This document shows, piece by piece, positions 26,515 to 34,376 of a stretch of DNA of 64,000 nt. Position numbers and translations under genes: made by a program. Each line of letters starts with the position of its first letter. Position 1 is the first letter of the stretch. Where the stretch lies: positions 1 to 64,000 of the forward strand of contig CAAGII010000147.1 of the NCBI GenBank assembly GCA_900769875.1, read 5' to 3'. The notes beneath the pieces are model-generated. The model did not search any database. It saw nothing but the letters and a program-made list of their open reading frames with translations, and was not told where the DNA came from. This DNA is from Clostridia bacterium (GTDB lineage: Bacteria; Bacillota; Clostridia; Christensenellales; Aristaeellaceae).

Positions 26515-28602
26515 ATGGCTGATTATTTGACCGGTAGTATCAGGAATATCGCCCTCATGGGACATGGCGGCGAGGGCAAAACCACGCTGACTGAGGCGAT
26601 GCTCTACGCCGCTGGTATCGTGGATCGTCAAGGCAAGGTGGAGGACGGCAATACCACCACGGACTTTGAGCCCGAAGAAATCCGCCGTCACTGCTCCATC
26701 AGCGCCGCTACCGCGCCCTGCGACTGGAATGGCAAAATGCTCAACATCATCGATGTGCCCGGCTATTTTGATTTTATCGGCGAGATGGTCGGCCCCCTGC
26801 GCGTGGTGGAAACCGTGGGTATCGTGGTCGGCGCTGTGACCGGCTTCAATGTGGGCGCTGAGAAGGTGTTCAAATATGCCGTGAAGAGCGGCGTGGGCCG
26901 TATGTTTATTGTCAATCAGATGGATCGTGAGCATGCCTCCTTTGACAAGGTGACCCAGCAGCTGCGCGACCGTCATGGCTCCTGCGTGGTGCCCGTGCTG
27001 ATGCCCATCGGCGAGGGCGAGAGCTTCCGCGGCGTGGTGAACGTGCTGGAAAAGAAGGCCTATGAGGGCGCTTACCAGAATTCTGTGGAAGTGCCCATGC
27101 CTGATGAAATGAAGGACAAGGTCGACAAGGCCTTTGATTATCTGACCGAGCAGGCCGCCGCCGCTGACGACGAGCTGATGATGAAGTACCTCGAGGGCGA
27201 GGAACTGACCTATGAGGAAATCCTGACCGGCTTCCACAAGGGCATGAAGGAAGGCTCCATCGTGCCCGTGGTGGCGCTGAGCGCGCTGACCGGCGTCGGC
27301 ATCGCCCGCACCATGGATCTGATGGCGAAGTATCTGCCCTCTCCCGCGCATCAGGGCATCGTGCATGACGGCTTCAATCCCCGCACCGGCGAGGGCGTGA
27401 GCCGCACCTGCCGCGACGAAGAGCCCTTCTCCGCCTTTGTGTACAAGACCATTGCCGACCCGTTCGTGGGCAAGCTGAGCCTGTTCCGCATTTTCTCCGG
27501 CAAGCTGACCAGCGCGACCACGCTCTACAACGTGAACAAGGACAAGACCGAGAAGTCCAGCGGCATCTACATCCTGCGCGGCAAGAAGCAGGTGCCCAAG
27601 CAGCTGCTGCACGCGGGCGATCTGGGCGCGCTGGCAAAGCTGCAGTACACCACCACCGGCGATACGCTGTGCGATTACAACGATCCCATCCAGTATCCCG
27701 TGCTGGCGTTCCCCACCCCCTGCATGAGCAAGGCCGTGTACGCCGCCAAGCAGGGCGAGGAGGACAAGGTGTTCTCCGGCCTCGCGCGTCTGCGTGAGGA
27801 GGATCCCTCCATCAGCGTGGCGAAGAATCCTGACACCACCGAGACGCTCATCTCCGGCCAGGGCGAAATGCATCTGGACGTGATCCGCAACAAGCTGGAG
27901 GCCAAGTTTGGCGCCAAGGCTGTGCTGCAGGATCCCAAGATTCCCTATCGCGAGACCATCCGCAAGAGCGTGAAGGTGCAGGGCCGCCACAAGAAGCAGA
28001 CCGGCGGCCACGGCCAGTTCGGCGACGTGTGGATCGAGTTCAGCACCACCCTCGACGGCAGCACCGACTTCGTGTTTGAGGATGCGGTGGTTGGCGGCGT
28101 GGTGCCGCGCAACTTCATCCCCAGCGTCGAAAAGGGCCTGCGCGAGTGCATCACCCACGGCGTGCTTGCGGGCTATCCCGTGGTTGGCCTGCGCGCGAAG
28201 CTTTACGACGGCAGCTATCATCCTGTGGACTCCTCTGAAATGGCGTTCAAGACCGCTGCCCGCATCGCCTACAAGAAGGGCTGCGCCGAGGCGTCTCCCG
28301 TGTTGCTGGAGCCCATCATGCACGTTGAGGTCACCGTGCCCGATGAGTACATGGGCGATATCATGGGCGATATGAACAAGCGCCGCGGCCGCATCATCGG
28401 CATGAACCAGACCGATGGCATGCAGATGGTGGAGGCGGAAGCGCCCCAGAGCGAAATGTTCAAGTACGCGACCGATCTGCGCAGCATGACGCAGGCGCGC
28501 GGCAGCTTCGTGATGCGCTTTGAGCGCTATGAGGAAGTGCCTGCCGTGGTGGCGGAAAAGATCATCGCCGGCGCCGAGAAGATCGAGGACGAAGAAGAAT
28601 AA
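26515..28602 (+). CDS. Elongation factor G paralogue (EF-G2-like translational GTPase)
   Basis: The 695-aa GTPase has the EF-G five-domain length. G1 is GHGGEGKTT, G3 is DVPGYFDF and G4 is NQMD. Canonical EF-G has DTPGHVDF and NKMD, so the catalytic His of G3 is Tyr here. That fits the EF-G-like paralogue subfamily rather than the main fusA gene, which normally sits with rpsL/rpsG. Domain IV (PYRETIRKSVKVQGRHKKQTGGHGQFGD) is intact. AAGGAGG precedes the ATG. The leader has an extended -10 (TGCTACACT, TACACT at 26411-26416) and a hairpin around 26430-26458. Role unproven; perhaps ribosome recycling or stress translation. Confidence 0.88.
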   Translation: MADYLTGSIRNIALMGHGGEGKTTLTEAMLYAAGIVDRQGKVEDGNTTTDFEPEEIRRHCSISAATAPCDWNGKMLNIIDVPGYFDFIGEMVGPLRVVETVGIVVGAVTGFNVGAEKVFKYAVKSGVGRMFIVNQMDREHASFDKVTQQLRDRHGSCVVPVLMPIGEGESFRGVVNVLEKKAYEGAYQNSVEVPMPDEMKDKVDKAFDYLTEQAAAADDELMMKYLEGEELTYEEILTGFHKGMKEGSIVPVVALSALTGVGIARTMDLMAKYLPSPAHQGIVHDGFNPRTGEGVSRTCRDEEPFSAFVYKTIADPFVGKLSLFRIFSGKLTSATTLYNVNKDKTEKSSGIYILRGKKQVPKQLLHAGDLGALAKLQYTTTGDTLCDYNDPIQYPVLAFPTPCMSKAVYAAKQGEEDKVFSGLARLREEDPSISVAKNPDTTETLISGQGEMHLDVIRNKLEAKFGAKAVLQDPKIPYRETIRKSVKVQGRHKKQTGGHGQFGDVWIEFSTTLDGSTDFVFEDAVVGGVVPRNFIPSVEKGLRECITHGVLAGYPVVGLRAKLYDGSYHPVDSSEMAFKTAARIAYKKGCAEASPVLLEPIMHVEVTVPDEYMGDIMGDMNKRRGRIIGMNQTDGMQMVEAEAPQSEMFKYATDLRSMTQARGSFVMRFERYEEVPAVVAEKIIAGAEKIEDEEE

Positions 28603-28612
28603 TTCCGCAGAA

Positions 28613-28650
28613 GGGGAGAGGAGCCGCGCGGCTCTTCTCCCCCTGCTGTT
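28613..28650 (+). terminator. First terminator-like stem after the EF-G paralogue
   Basis: GGGGAGAGGAGCC (28613-28625) pairs with GGCTCTTCTCCCC (28630-28642) with one mismatch. The T-content after it is weak (CTGCTGTTTG); the stem at 28662-28693 probably completes termination. Confidence 0.6.
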
Positions 28651-28661
28651 TGGGCGCATAC

Positions 28662-28693
28662 AAAAACCGCCGCACATACACGCGGCGGTTTTT
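28662..28693. terminator. Bidirectional terminator
   Basis: AAAAACCGCCGC (28662-28673) pairs perfectly with GCGGCGGTTTTT (28682-28693). It ends the EF-G paralogue transcript in one direction and the candidate small RNA in the other. Confidence 0.92.
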
Positions 28694-28792
28694 GCTGTGC
28701 AAATCAAATCCTGCTATCTTCGCGGTTCAAGGAGGTGAACAGCGAAGCGCTCGCGGGATGGAGCACCGAACAGCCCCAATCTGTTCGGTACA
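28662..28792 (-). ncRNA. Candidate stand-alone small RNA with a CCUCCU hexaloop
   Basis: On the minus strand TTGACT (28825-28820), 16 bases and TATAAT-like TACAAT (28803-28798, preceded by TGC) form a promoter with a start near 28791. The ~130-base transcript has three stems. The first is 28756-28795: ACCGAACAG/CTGTTCGGT capped by a 7-base loop. The second is 28718-28747: CTTCGC and GTTCA paired with TGAAC and GCGAAG, one mismatch, and the hexaloop CCUCCU. The third is the terminator at 28662-28693. No convincing coding region is present. The CCUCCU loop is the exact complement of AGGAGG ribosome sites, so a trans-acting translational regulator is inferred. I do not recognise a known RNA family (it lacks the SRP RNA core). 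Confidence 0.55.
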
Positions 28793-29125
28793 TCCTGATT
28801 GTAGCACAAAAATATAAAAAGTCAATCACAAAATGACATAAAATCTTAAAAATTGTCACAAATGGCGCGAGAAAAGGCGAATCCGCCCGGAACAACCCGT
28901 GCGGATCCGCCTTTGCAAGAGGAGGAAGGAAGAAGAGCATGGATGCAGCCGTGGCTCAGGCGGCTGGATCAATGCATCCTCAGGATAAGCGCCTCGTGTG
29001 AACGGCGCATGACGGCAATGTTTCATTGCGATGGAAAGCGGCGCACATGCGAAAAAACACACAAGAAACCATGGCCTGCGCATGGCTGTGCTATACTGTA
29101 GCTGCCTGAGAGGAGGAGGATTGCC
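28793..29125. other. Intergenic stretch: promoters and a hairpin, no convincing gene
   Basis: Besides the sRNA promoter it holds a long inverted repeat (28873-28886 with 28901-28914, one mismatch) that could terminate either way, though T-runs are short. An extended -10 (TGTGCTATACT, TATACT at 29092-29097) lies just before the next gene, with no good -35. A 20-codon frame at 28939-29001 has only a weak ribosome site, and I do not call it a gene. Confidence 0.5.
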
Positions 29126-29641
29126 ATGTCCAACAAGGAGCGTACAGTCCAGCGCCTGCGTGAGCTGGGCGTCCCGTTTGAGTATTACGAGCATCCGGCT
29201 GCATTTTCGATGGAGGATTGTCTTGCACTGCCCTACGCTGCGCCGGACGTGACCTTCTGCAAGAACATCCTGCTGTGCAACCGCCAGCAGACTATGTACT
29301 ATCTCTATGTGACGCGCCCGGACAAGCCCTTCAAAACGGCGGATGTGAGCAAGCTCCTGCAGGTGTCGCGCCTGTCGTTTGCTCCGGCGGAACGCCTGAT
29401 GGAGCTGCTTGCGCTGCACTCCGGCAGCCTTTCGCCGCTTGCGCTGTGGTTCGACGAGAAGCGCGCCATCCGTCTGGTGATGGATACGGACTGCCGACGT
29501 GAAGGGCGCATCGCCTTCCATCCGTGCGATAACACCGCCACGGTCATCTTCAGCCAGCAGGTGTTCTGGTTCAGGGTGCTTCCATCGCTCGCACGCGAGC
29601 CCATTCTGCTCCATGTGCCATATCCCGAAACCAAAGCATAA
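29126..29641 (+). CDS. YbaK/ProX-type aminoacyl-tRNA deacylase (prolyl-tRNA editing-like)
   Basis: The 171-aa single-domain protein matches PrdX/ProX-type free-standing editing domains: FEYYEHPAAF near residue 20, the core TFCKNILLCNRQQTMYYLYV with the conserved Lys (~46), and GSLSPLALWFD near 106. Such proteins hydrolyse mischarged tRNA(Pro) (Ala-tRNA(Pro) or Cys-tRNA(Pro)). Which mischarged species is removed here cannot be told. GAGGAGGAGG precedes the ATG. It stands alone, converging on amt. Confidence 0.85.
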   Translation: MSNKERTVQRLRELGVPFEYYEHPAAFSMEDCLALPYAAPDVTFCKNILLCNRQQTMYYLYVTRPDKPFKTADVSKLLQVSRLSFAPAERLMELLALHSGSLSPLALWFDEKRAIRLVMDTDCRREGRIAFHPCDNTATVIFSQQVFWFRVLPSLAREPILLHVPYPETKA

Positions 29642-29682
29642 AAAACGGAGGCTGTCCCGCATGGATTGTCGGGACAGCCTCC
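29641..29682 (-). terminator. Terminator after the Amt-PII gene
   Basis: On the minus strand GGAGGCTGTCCCG and CGGGACAGCCTCC form a 13-bp stem followed by GTTTTTT. In the plus direction it may also end the deacylase transcript. Confidence 0.9.
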
Positions 29683-29689
29683 ACTCGCA

Positions 29690-31483
29690 TTATTCCACGT
29701 CCTGCAGCGCGTCGAAGCCCGTTTCGCCGGTGCGTACCTTCACGACCTGCTCCACGTTGTACACGAAGATCTTGCCGTCGCCGATATGGCCGGTATACAG
29801 CGCCTTCTTCGCGGTTTCGATGACGTCCGCCACGGGGATGGAGGACACAACCACTTCCAGCTTGACCTTGGGCAGCAGCGTCGCGTCGATCTCAACGCCG
29901 CGGTACTTTTCGCCTGCGCCCTTCTGGATGCCGCAGCCCATGACCTGCGTCACGGTCATGCCGGTCACGCCCAGATCGTTCAGCGCGGTGCGCAGCTTGT
30001 CGTAGCGGCTCAGCTTGGCGATGATGACCACCTTGTGGATGCCGCTGTTCGTCTCGGGCAGCACGGTCACAGGCACGGCGGCGCGGCGCTTTACATCGGA
30101 GGCGGAGGCGTATTCGTCGCTGCCGAGGTTGGTGTTCTCGTTGACGCTCATTTCCATCGTGCCGCTGACGTCCATGATCGAGAAGCCGGAATACGCGGAG
30201 GCCAGGCCATGCTCGGTGGCGTCCAGACCGATGATCTCCTCCTCCTCCGACACACGCAGGCCTACAGCCTTGCGGATGAGCAGGAAGGTGAGGGTGATGG
30301 TGATGGCGGTAAACACGATGATGGCTGCCATGCCCAGCAGCTGCAGGCCCAGCTGACGGAAGCCGCCGCCGTAGAACAGACCCGCGCTGGCGATCTGGTT
30401 GGCGCCGAAGCTCACGCCGTCGCCTACGCCGCGGGCAAACGCGGGCGCGGTGGGCGTCGCAAACAGACCAACCGCGATGGTGCCCCAGATGCCGTTCAGG
30501 CAGTGGACGGCCACAGCGCCCACCGGGTCGTCAATGCGCAGCTTGTTGTCGAGGAACCACACGCCGAAGCAAACCAGCAGACCGGCTACAGCGCCGATGA
30601 TGATGGAGCCGGTTGCGTCGCACACATCGCAGGGCGCGGTGATGGCGACCAGACCAGCCAGCGAAGCGTTAAGGCACATGGATACGTCGGGCTTGCCGTA
30701 CTTGATCCATGTGAACACCATGCACACCACGGTGGCGATGGCGGGCGCGATGGTGGTGGTCAGGAAGATGGAGCCCAGCTCCTCCACCGTCACAGCGGCA
30801 GCGCCGTTGAAGCCATACCAGCCAAGCCACAGGATGAACACGCCCAGCGCGCCCAGCGGCAGGCTGTGTCCGGGGAAGGCGCCGACCTTGATGCTGCCGT
30901 CCTTCTCCTTGGTAAACTTGCCGATACGGGGCCCGAGGAGCTTGGCGCCAATCAGGGCGCAGACGCCGCCGACCATGTGGATGCAGGCGGAGCCGGCGAA
31001 GTCATGGAAGCCCATCTGTGCCAGCCAGCCGCCGCCCCATACCCAGTGCGCCTCGATGGGGTAGATCAGCGCGGAAATCACGCCGGAGTAGATGCAGTAG
31101 GAGAGGAACTTGGTGCGCTCCGCCATGGCGCCGGACACAATGGTGGCGGTGGTGGCGCAGAACACAAGGTTGAACACGAAATTCGACCAGTCGAAGCCCT
31201 CATACGCGGTGAAGATATCCAGACCGGGCTTGCCGATCAGACCCAGCATATCCTCGCCCAGCAGGAGCGAAAAGCCGATGAGGATGAACGTGCATGTGCC
31301 GATGCAGAAGTCCATCAGGTTCTTCATCAGGATGTTGCCGGCGTTCTTCGCACGGGTGAAGCCGGTTTCCACCATGGCAAAGCCGGCCTGCATCCAGAAC
31401 ACGAGCGCGGCGCCGATGAGGAACCATACCCCGAATACCTGACCGCTTACCTGTTCCATGATCGATTGCAGTGTCAGTTCCAT
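29690..31483 (-). CDS. amt: Ammonium transporter fused to a PII signalling domain
   Basis: The 597-aa protein has an Amt/MEP/Rh channel (residues ~1-410, eleven helices; AGFAMVETGFTRAKNAGNILMKN, IHMVGGVCALIGA) and a linker of ~70 residues. A complete PII (GlnB/GlnK) domain follows from ~483 (HKVVIIAKLSRYDKLRTAL, T-loop GAGEKYRGVEIDA, LPKVKLEVVV, TGHIGDGKIFV). The Tyr uridylylated in enterobacterial PII (Tyr51) is Ile here, so covalent control at that site is unlikely; ATP/ADP/2-oxoglutarate binding should remain. The covalent arrangement implies built-in gating of ammonium uptake. ATG 31483 follows GGAGTG by eight bases. It lies downstream of glnN. Confidence 0.94.
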   Translation of the reverse strand: MELTLQSIMEQVSGQVFGVWFLIGAALVFWMQAGFAMVETGFTRAKNAGNILMKNLMDFCIGTCTFILIGFSLLLGEDMLGLIGKPGLDIFTAYEGFDWSNFVFNLVFCATTATIVSGAMAERTKFLSYCIYSGVISALIYPIEAHWVWGGGWLAQMGFHDFAGSACIHMVGGVCALIGAKLLGPRIGKFTKEKDGSIKVGAFPGHSLPLGALGVFILWLGWYGFNGAAAVTVEELGSIFLTTTIAPAIATVVCMVFTWIKYGKPDVSMCLNASLAGLVAITAPCDVCDATGSIIIGAVAGLLVCFGVWFLDNKLRIDDPVGAVAVHCLNGIWGTIAVGLFATPTAPAFARGVGDGVSFGANQIASAGLFYGGGFRQLGLQLLGMAAIIVFTAITITLTFLLIRKAVGLRVSEEEEIIGLDATEHGLASAYSGFSIMDVSGTMEMSVNENTNLGSDEYASASDVKRRAAVPVTVLPETNSGIHKVVIIAKLSRYDKLRTALNDLGVTGMTVTQVMGCGIQKGAGEKYRGVEIDATLLPKVKLEVVVSSIPVADVIETAKKALYTGHIGDGKIFVYNVEQVVKVRTGETGFDALQDVE

Positions 31484-31508
31484 ACAAATCACTCCATTTT
31501 CCTATCAT

Positions 31509-31554
31509 AAAAGCGTGCAGCGCCGCTTTTTTTCAAGCAGTACCGCACGCCTTT
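31509..31554 (-). terminator. Terminator or attenuator between glnN and amt
   Basis: On the minus strand AAAGGCGTGC pairs (one G-U) with GCACGCTTTT, with an inner CTGCTT/AAGCGG stem, and runs into TTTTAT about 20 bases before the amt ribosome site. It could limit read-through from glnN. Confidence 0.65.
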
Positions 31555-31583
31555 GTGCTAAGGTTTGCTCGGGTATGCCCCGC

Positions 31584-33671
31584 TTACACGTTGAAGAGGA
31601 GATCCGCGTAGGTGGGGAAGGGCCAATAGGTCTTGTCCACCATGGTTTCCATGTCGTCAGCGACAGCGCGGACGGCGTTCATCGCGGGGATGATGACATC
31701 ACGCTGGTAGGAGGCCTGCGTCAGCGCGTCGGCGCTGTGGCTCTCGTTGATGATGGCGGAATGCAGCCCGTCGATGGCTTCGCTCAGCTCGCAGCAGCCG
31801 CAGGTCAGCTTCTGCAGCAGCTTCTCCTCGGCGGTAGTGGGCAGCGCGGGGGACACATCCTTGATGGCCTTCGCCTGACGCGCCACGTCCGCGGTGAAGC
31901 GCATCACAGCGGGAAGAATCTGCCGCTGCGCCATGGAGAGCGCGGTTTCTGCCTCAATATTGAGCACCTTGGTGTAGCTCTCCAGCATGATCTCGTAGCG
32001 GGAATACAGCTCGGCCTCGGAGTAGATCCTGTGGCTGGTGAAGAGCTTGCGGTTCTTTTCGCTGATCATGCAGGGCAGCGCGTCGACCGTGGTCTTGAGG
32101 TTGGCCAGTCCGCGCTTCTCCGCTTCCTCCACCCAGGACGCGGCATAGCCGTTGCCGTTGAAGATGATGCGCTTGTGCGTCTTGATCTCGCGCACGATCA
32201 GATCATGCAGCGTGCCCTTGAAGTCCTCCGCGCCCTCCAATTCGTCCGCGAACTGCTTGAGGCTCTCGGCCACGATGGTGTTGAGCACCACGTTGGAATC
32301 GGAAATCGAGGCGGAGGAGCCGAGCGAGCGGAACTCAAACTTGTTGCCCGTGAAGGCGAAGGGCGAGGTGCGGTTGCGGTCGGTGGTGTCGCGCGGGAAC
32401 TTGGGCAGCACATGCACGCCGATGGCCATTTCCTCGCGCTCGGGGCCGACATAGGCGGTGCCCTTCTCGATGGAGTCGATGATCGCGGTCAGCTCGTCGC
32501 CCAGGAAGATGGAAATGATGGCGGGCGGCGCTTCGTTGGCGCCCAGACGGTGATCGTTGCCCGCGGAGGCGACGGACACGCGCAGCATATCCTGATAGTC
32601 GTCCACAGCCTTGATCACGGCGGTCAGGAACAGCAGGAACTGCGCCGAATCCTGCGGGCTGTCGCCGGGCTCGAGCAGGTTGTAGCCGGTGTTGGTGGAC
32701 ATGGACCAGTTGTTGTGCTTGCCCGAACCGTTCACACCCGCGAAGGGCTTCTCATGCAGCAGGCACACCAGGCCATGACGGGTGGCGATCTTCCGCATCA
32801 GCTCCATGGTCAGCTGGTTGTGATCGGCGGCCACGTTGGAGATGGAGAAGATGGGCGCCATTTCGTGCTGCGCGGGGGCGACCTCGTTATGCTCGGTCTT
32901 GGCGAGCACGCCCAGCTTCCACAGCTCCTCGTTCAGCTCGGTCATGAAGGCCTGCACGCGGGGCTTGATGGAGCCGAAGTAGTGATCCTCCAGCTCCTGA
33001 CCCTTGGGCGGCTTCGCGCCGTAGAGGGTGCGGCCGGTGAAGATGAGATCCTGACGCTCATCGTAGAGCTTCTTGTCCACAAGGAAGTATTCCTGCTCCG
33101 GGCCGACGGTGGGGGTCACGCGGGTCGCGTCGCGTCCGAAGAGCTTCAGCACGCGCAGCGCCTGCCTGTTCAGCGCCTCCATGGAGCGCAGCAGTGGCGT
33201 TTTCTTGTCCAGCGCCTCGCCGCCGTAGGAGCAGAAGGCGGTGGGGATGCACAGCACGCCGTCCTTGATGAAGGCATAGCTGGTGGGATCCCACGCGGTA
33301 TAGCCCCTGGCCTCAAAGGTGGAGCGCAGACCGCCGGAGGGGAAGGAGGACGCGTCCGGCTCGCCGCGCACAAGCTCCTTGCCGGAGAAGGAGAGGATCA
33401 TGCTGCCGCCGTCCTTGGGCATGATGAACGAATCGTGCTTTTCGGCGGTGATGCCGGTCATGGGCTGGAACCAGTGCGTGTAATGGGTCACGCCCTTTTC
33501 CACGGCCCAGTCCTTCATGGCGTGGGCGACCACTGCGGCGACCTGCGGGTCAAGATGACGGCCCTCGTCGATGGTTTTCTTGAGCGCCTTATAGGTATCC
33601 TTGGGCAGACGTTCCTGCATGACAGCATCGTTGAACACCATGCTGCCAAACAGCTCGGAAATCTTTGCCAT
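31584..33671 (-). CDS. glnN: Type III glutamine synthetase
   Basis: The 695-aa enzyme belongs to the GSIII family (large dodecameric synthetases): [25 protein letters not shown] at the N-terminus, EEYFLVD-type catalytic residues in [31 protein letters not shown] and the [16 protein letters not shown]-binding region. It makes glutamine from glutamate and ammonia. ATG 33671 follows AAGGAGGAACCC. Upstream it has two putative promoters and an attenuator-like hairpin (33771-33861). With amt-PII downstream it forms an ammonium-assimilation unit. Confidence 0.96.
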   Translation of the reverse strand: MAKISELFGSMVFNDAVMQERLPKDTYKALKKTIDEGRHLDPQVAAVVAHAMKDWAVEKGVTHYTHWFQPMTGITAEKHDSFIMPKDGGSMILSFSGKELVRGEPDASSFPSGGLRSTFEARGYTAWDPTSYAFIKDGVLCIPTAFCSYGGEALDKKTPLLRSMEALNRQALRVLKLFGRDATRVTPTVGPEQEYFLVDKKLYDERQDLIFTGRTLYGAKPPKGQELEDHYFGSIKPRVQAFMTELNEELWKLGVLAKTEHNEVAPAQHEMAPIFSISNVAADHNQLTMELMRKIATRHGLVCLLHEKPFAGVNGSGKHNNWSMSTNTGYNLLEPGDSPQDSAQFLLFLTAVIKAVDDYQDMLRVSVASAGNDHRLGANEAPPAIISIFLGDELTAIIDSIEKGTAYVGPEREEMAIGVHVLPKFPRDTTDRNRTSPFAFTGNKFEFRSLGSSASISDSNVVLNTIVAESLKQFADELEGAEDFKGTLHDLIVREIKTHKRIIFNGNGYAASWVEEAEKRGLANLKTTVDALPCMISEKNRKLFTSHRIYSEAELYSRYEIMLESYTKVLNIEAETALSMAQRQILPAVMRFTADVARQAKAIKDVSPALPTTAEEKLLQKLTCGCCELSEAIDGLHSAIINESHSADALTQASYQRDVIIPAMNAVRAVADDMETMVDKTYWPFPTYADLLFNV

Positions 33672-33740
33672 ACAGGGTTCCTCCTTCGCTTTGCTTGGGA
33701 ATAGGGCGGCGGTTGCGTACTTTTGTGCCAAAACGCATAC

Positions 33741-33746
33741 ATTATA
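33741..33746 (-). promoter_or_regulatory. Proximal -10 element of glnN
   Basis: Minus-strand TATAAT (33746-33741) preceded by TTGTGT; no good -35 is seen at 17 bases. It lies after the attenuator-like hairpin, so it would bypass it. Confidence 0.5.
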
Positions 33747-33770
33747 ACACAACTGCCGGGGAAAAGAAAG

Positions 33771-33861
33771 AGCAAGGACGCGGCGAAGCAAAATTTCAAT
33801 GCTTTCGCAGCGTCCTTGCTGCTACGGGTGCAAGGATAGCATGCTTTCAGCGCGATGTCAA
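33771..33861 (-). promoter_or_regulatory. Distal glnN promoter and attenuator-like leader (possible ANTAR target)
   Basis: Minus-strand TTGACA (33861-33856), 17 bases, TATCCT (33838-33833) with TGC before it; the start is near 33826. The leader immediately forms GCAGC-AAGGAC-GCTGC (33822-33807), a 5-bp stem with a hexaloop having A at position 1 and G at position 4. This overlaps the 5' arm of a terminator whose arms are 33820-33810 and 33781-33771 (11 bp perfect, plus an inner GCGAAAGC/GCTTCGC stem), followed by CTTTCTTTTC. The two structures exclude each other. A1/G4 hexaloops are the recognition feature of ANTAR antiterminators. Confidence 0.6.
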
Positions 33862-33980
33862 GGGATATTTGCAATTTTCTTGTTCCGATCCTGCATTTTC
33901 TGTGTACTTCGAGCGGCGCGGGCGCGGACGGTACGGCGGTGTCGCCGGGGGTTTTTTCTGTCAATCGGGTGTTTTCCGGC

Positions 33981-34009
33981 TGGTCAACGAGGCGAAACTG
34001 TGGTATAAT
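33981..34009 (+). promoter_or_regulatory. Promoter of yerC-pcrA-ligA
   Basis: TGGTCA (33981-33986), 17 bases, TATAAT (34004-34009) with TGG directly before it (extended -10). Confidence 0.7.
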
Positions 34010-34057
34010 TGTTTGTAAGTATACCCGATTACGGTCATTGAGCGGGAGGCGGCTACG

Positions 34058-34372
34058 ATGTATGAACCGAAGGTAAAAAACGACCAGACGGAGCTTTTGA
34101 TGGAGGCTGTGCTCGCTCTTGAAACCAAGGACGACGCGTACCGCTTTTTTGAGGATATCTGCACCATTGCCGAGGTCAGGAGCATCGCGCAGCGCATGCA
34201 GGTAGCGCGGCTCCTGCGCCAGAAGGTGACCTACCAGGAGATTGCCCGCATCACCGGCGCGTCCACAGCCACCATCAGCAGGGTGAACCGCGCCCTGACC
34301 TACGGCGCGGATGGCTACCATCATGTGCTGGACGCGCTGGACGCCAAAGAAGCACAGAAAGACAGAGGATAA
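34058..34372 (+). CDS. yerC: YerC/YecD TrpR-like DNA-binding protein
   Basis: The 104-aa protein matches the TrpR-like YerC/YecD family: ALETKDDAYRFFEDICTIAEVRSIAQRMQVARLL followed by a helix-turn-helix (TYQEIARITGASTATISRVNRAL, ~60-82). The family's regulon is not settled, although the gene is widely found before pcrA-ligA in Firmicutes, as here (four bases to pcrA). GGGAGG precedes the ATG at 34058. Tryptophan binding should not be assumed. Confidence 0.92.
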   Translation: MYEPKVKNDQTELLMEAVLALETKDDAYRFFEDICTIAEVRSIAQRMQVARLLRQKVTYQEIARITGASTATISRVNRALTYGADGYHHVLDALDAKEAQKDRG

Positions 34373-34376
34373 GAAG

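Noticed and set aside
26443..28707. A 754-codon frame antisense to the EF-G paralogue
   Set aside because: The plus-strand frame has complete GTPase motifs; the minus frame is a His/Leu/Ala-rich shadow with no start signal.
28662..28825. Possible SRP (4.5S/6S-like scRNA) gene
   Set aside because: The conserved SRP helix 8 core (GGTCAGG...GGAAGG...AGCAGCC type) is absent and the size and loops do not fit; kept only as an unclassified sRNA candidate.
28939..29001. A 20-codon frame that could be a leader peptide before the deacylase gene
   Set aside because: Its ribosome site is poor, no attenuator follows it, and the composition is unremarkable.
33665..34018. A 117-codon plus-strand frame between glnN and yerC
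   Set aside because: It runs across the glnN leader hairpin and promoters, has no domain or ribosome site, and its composition is not protein-like.
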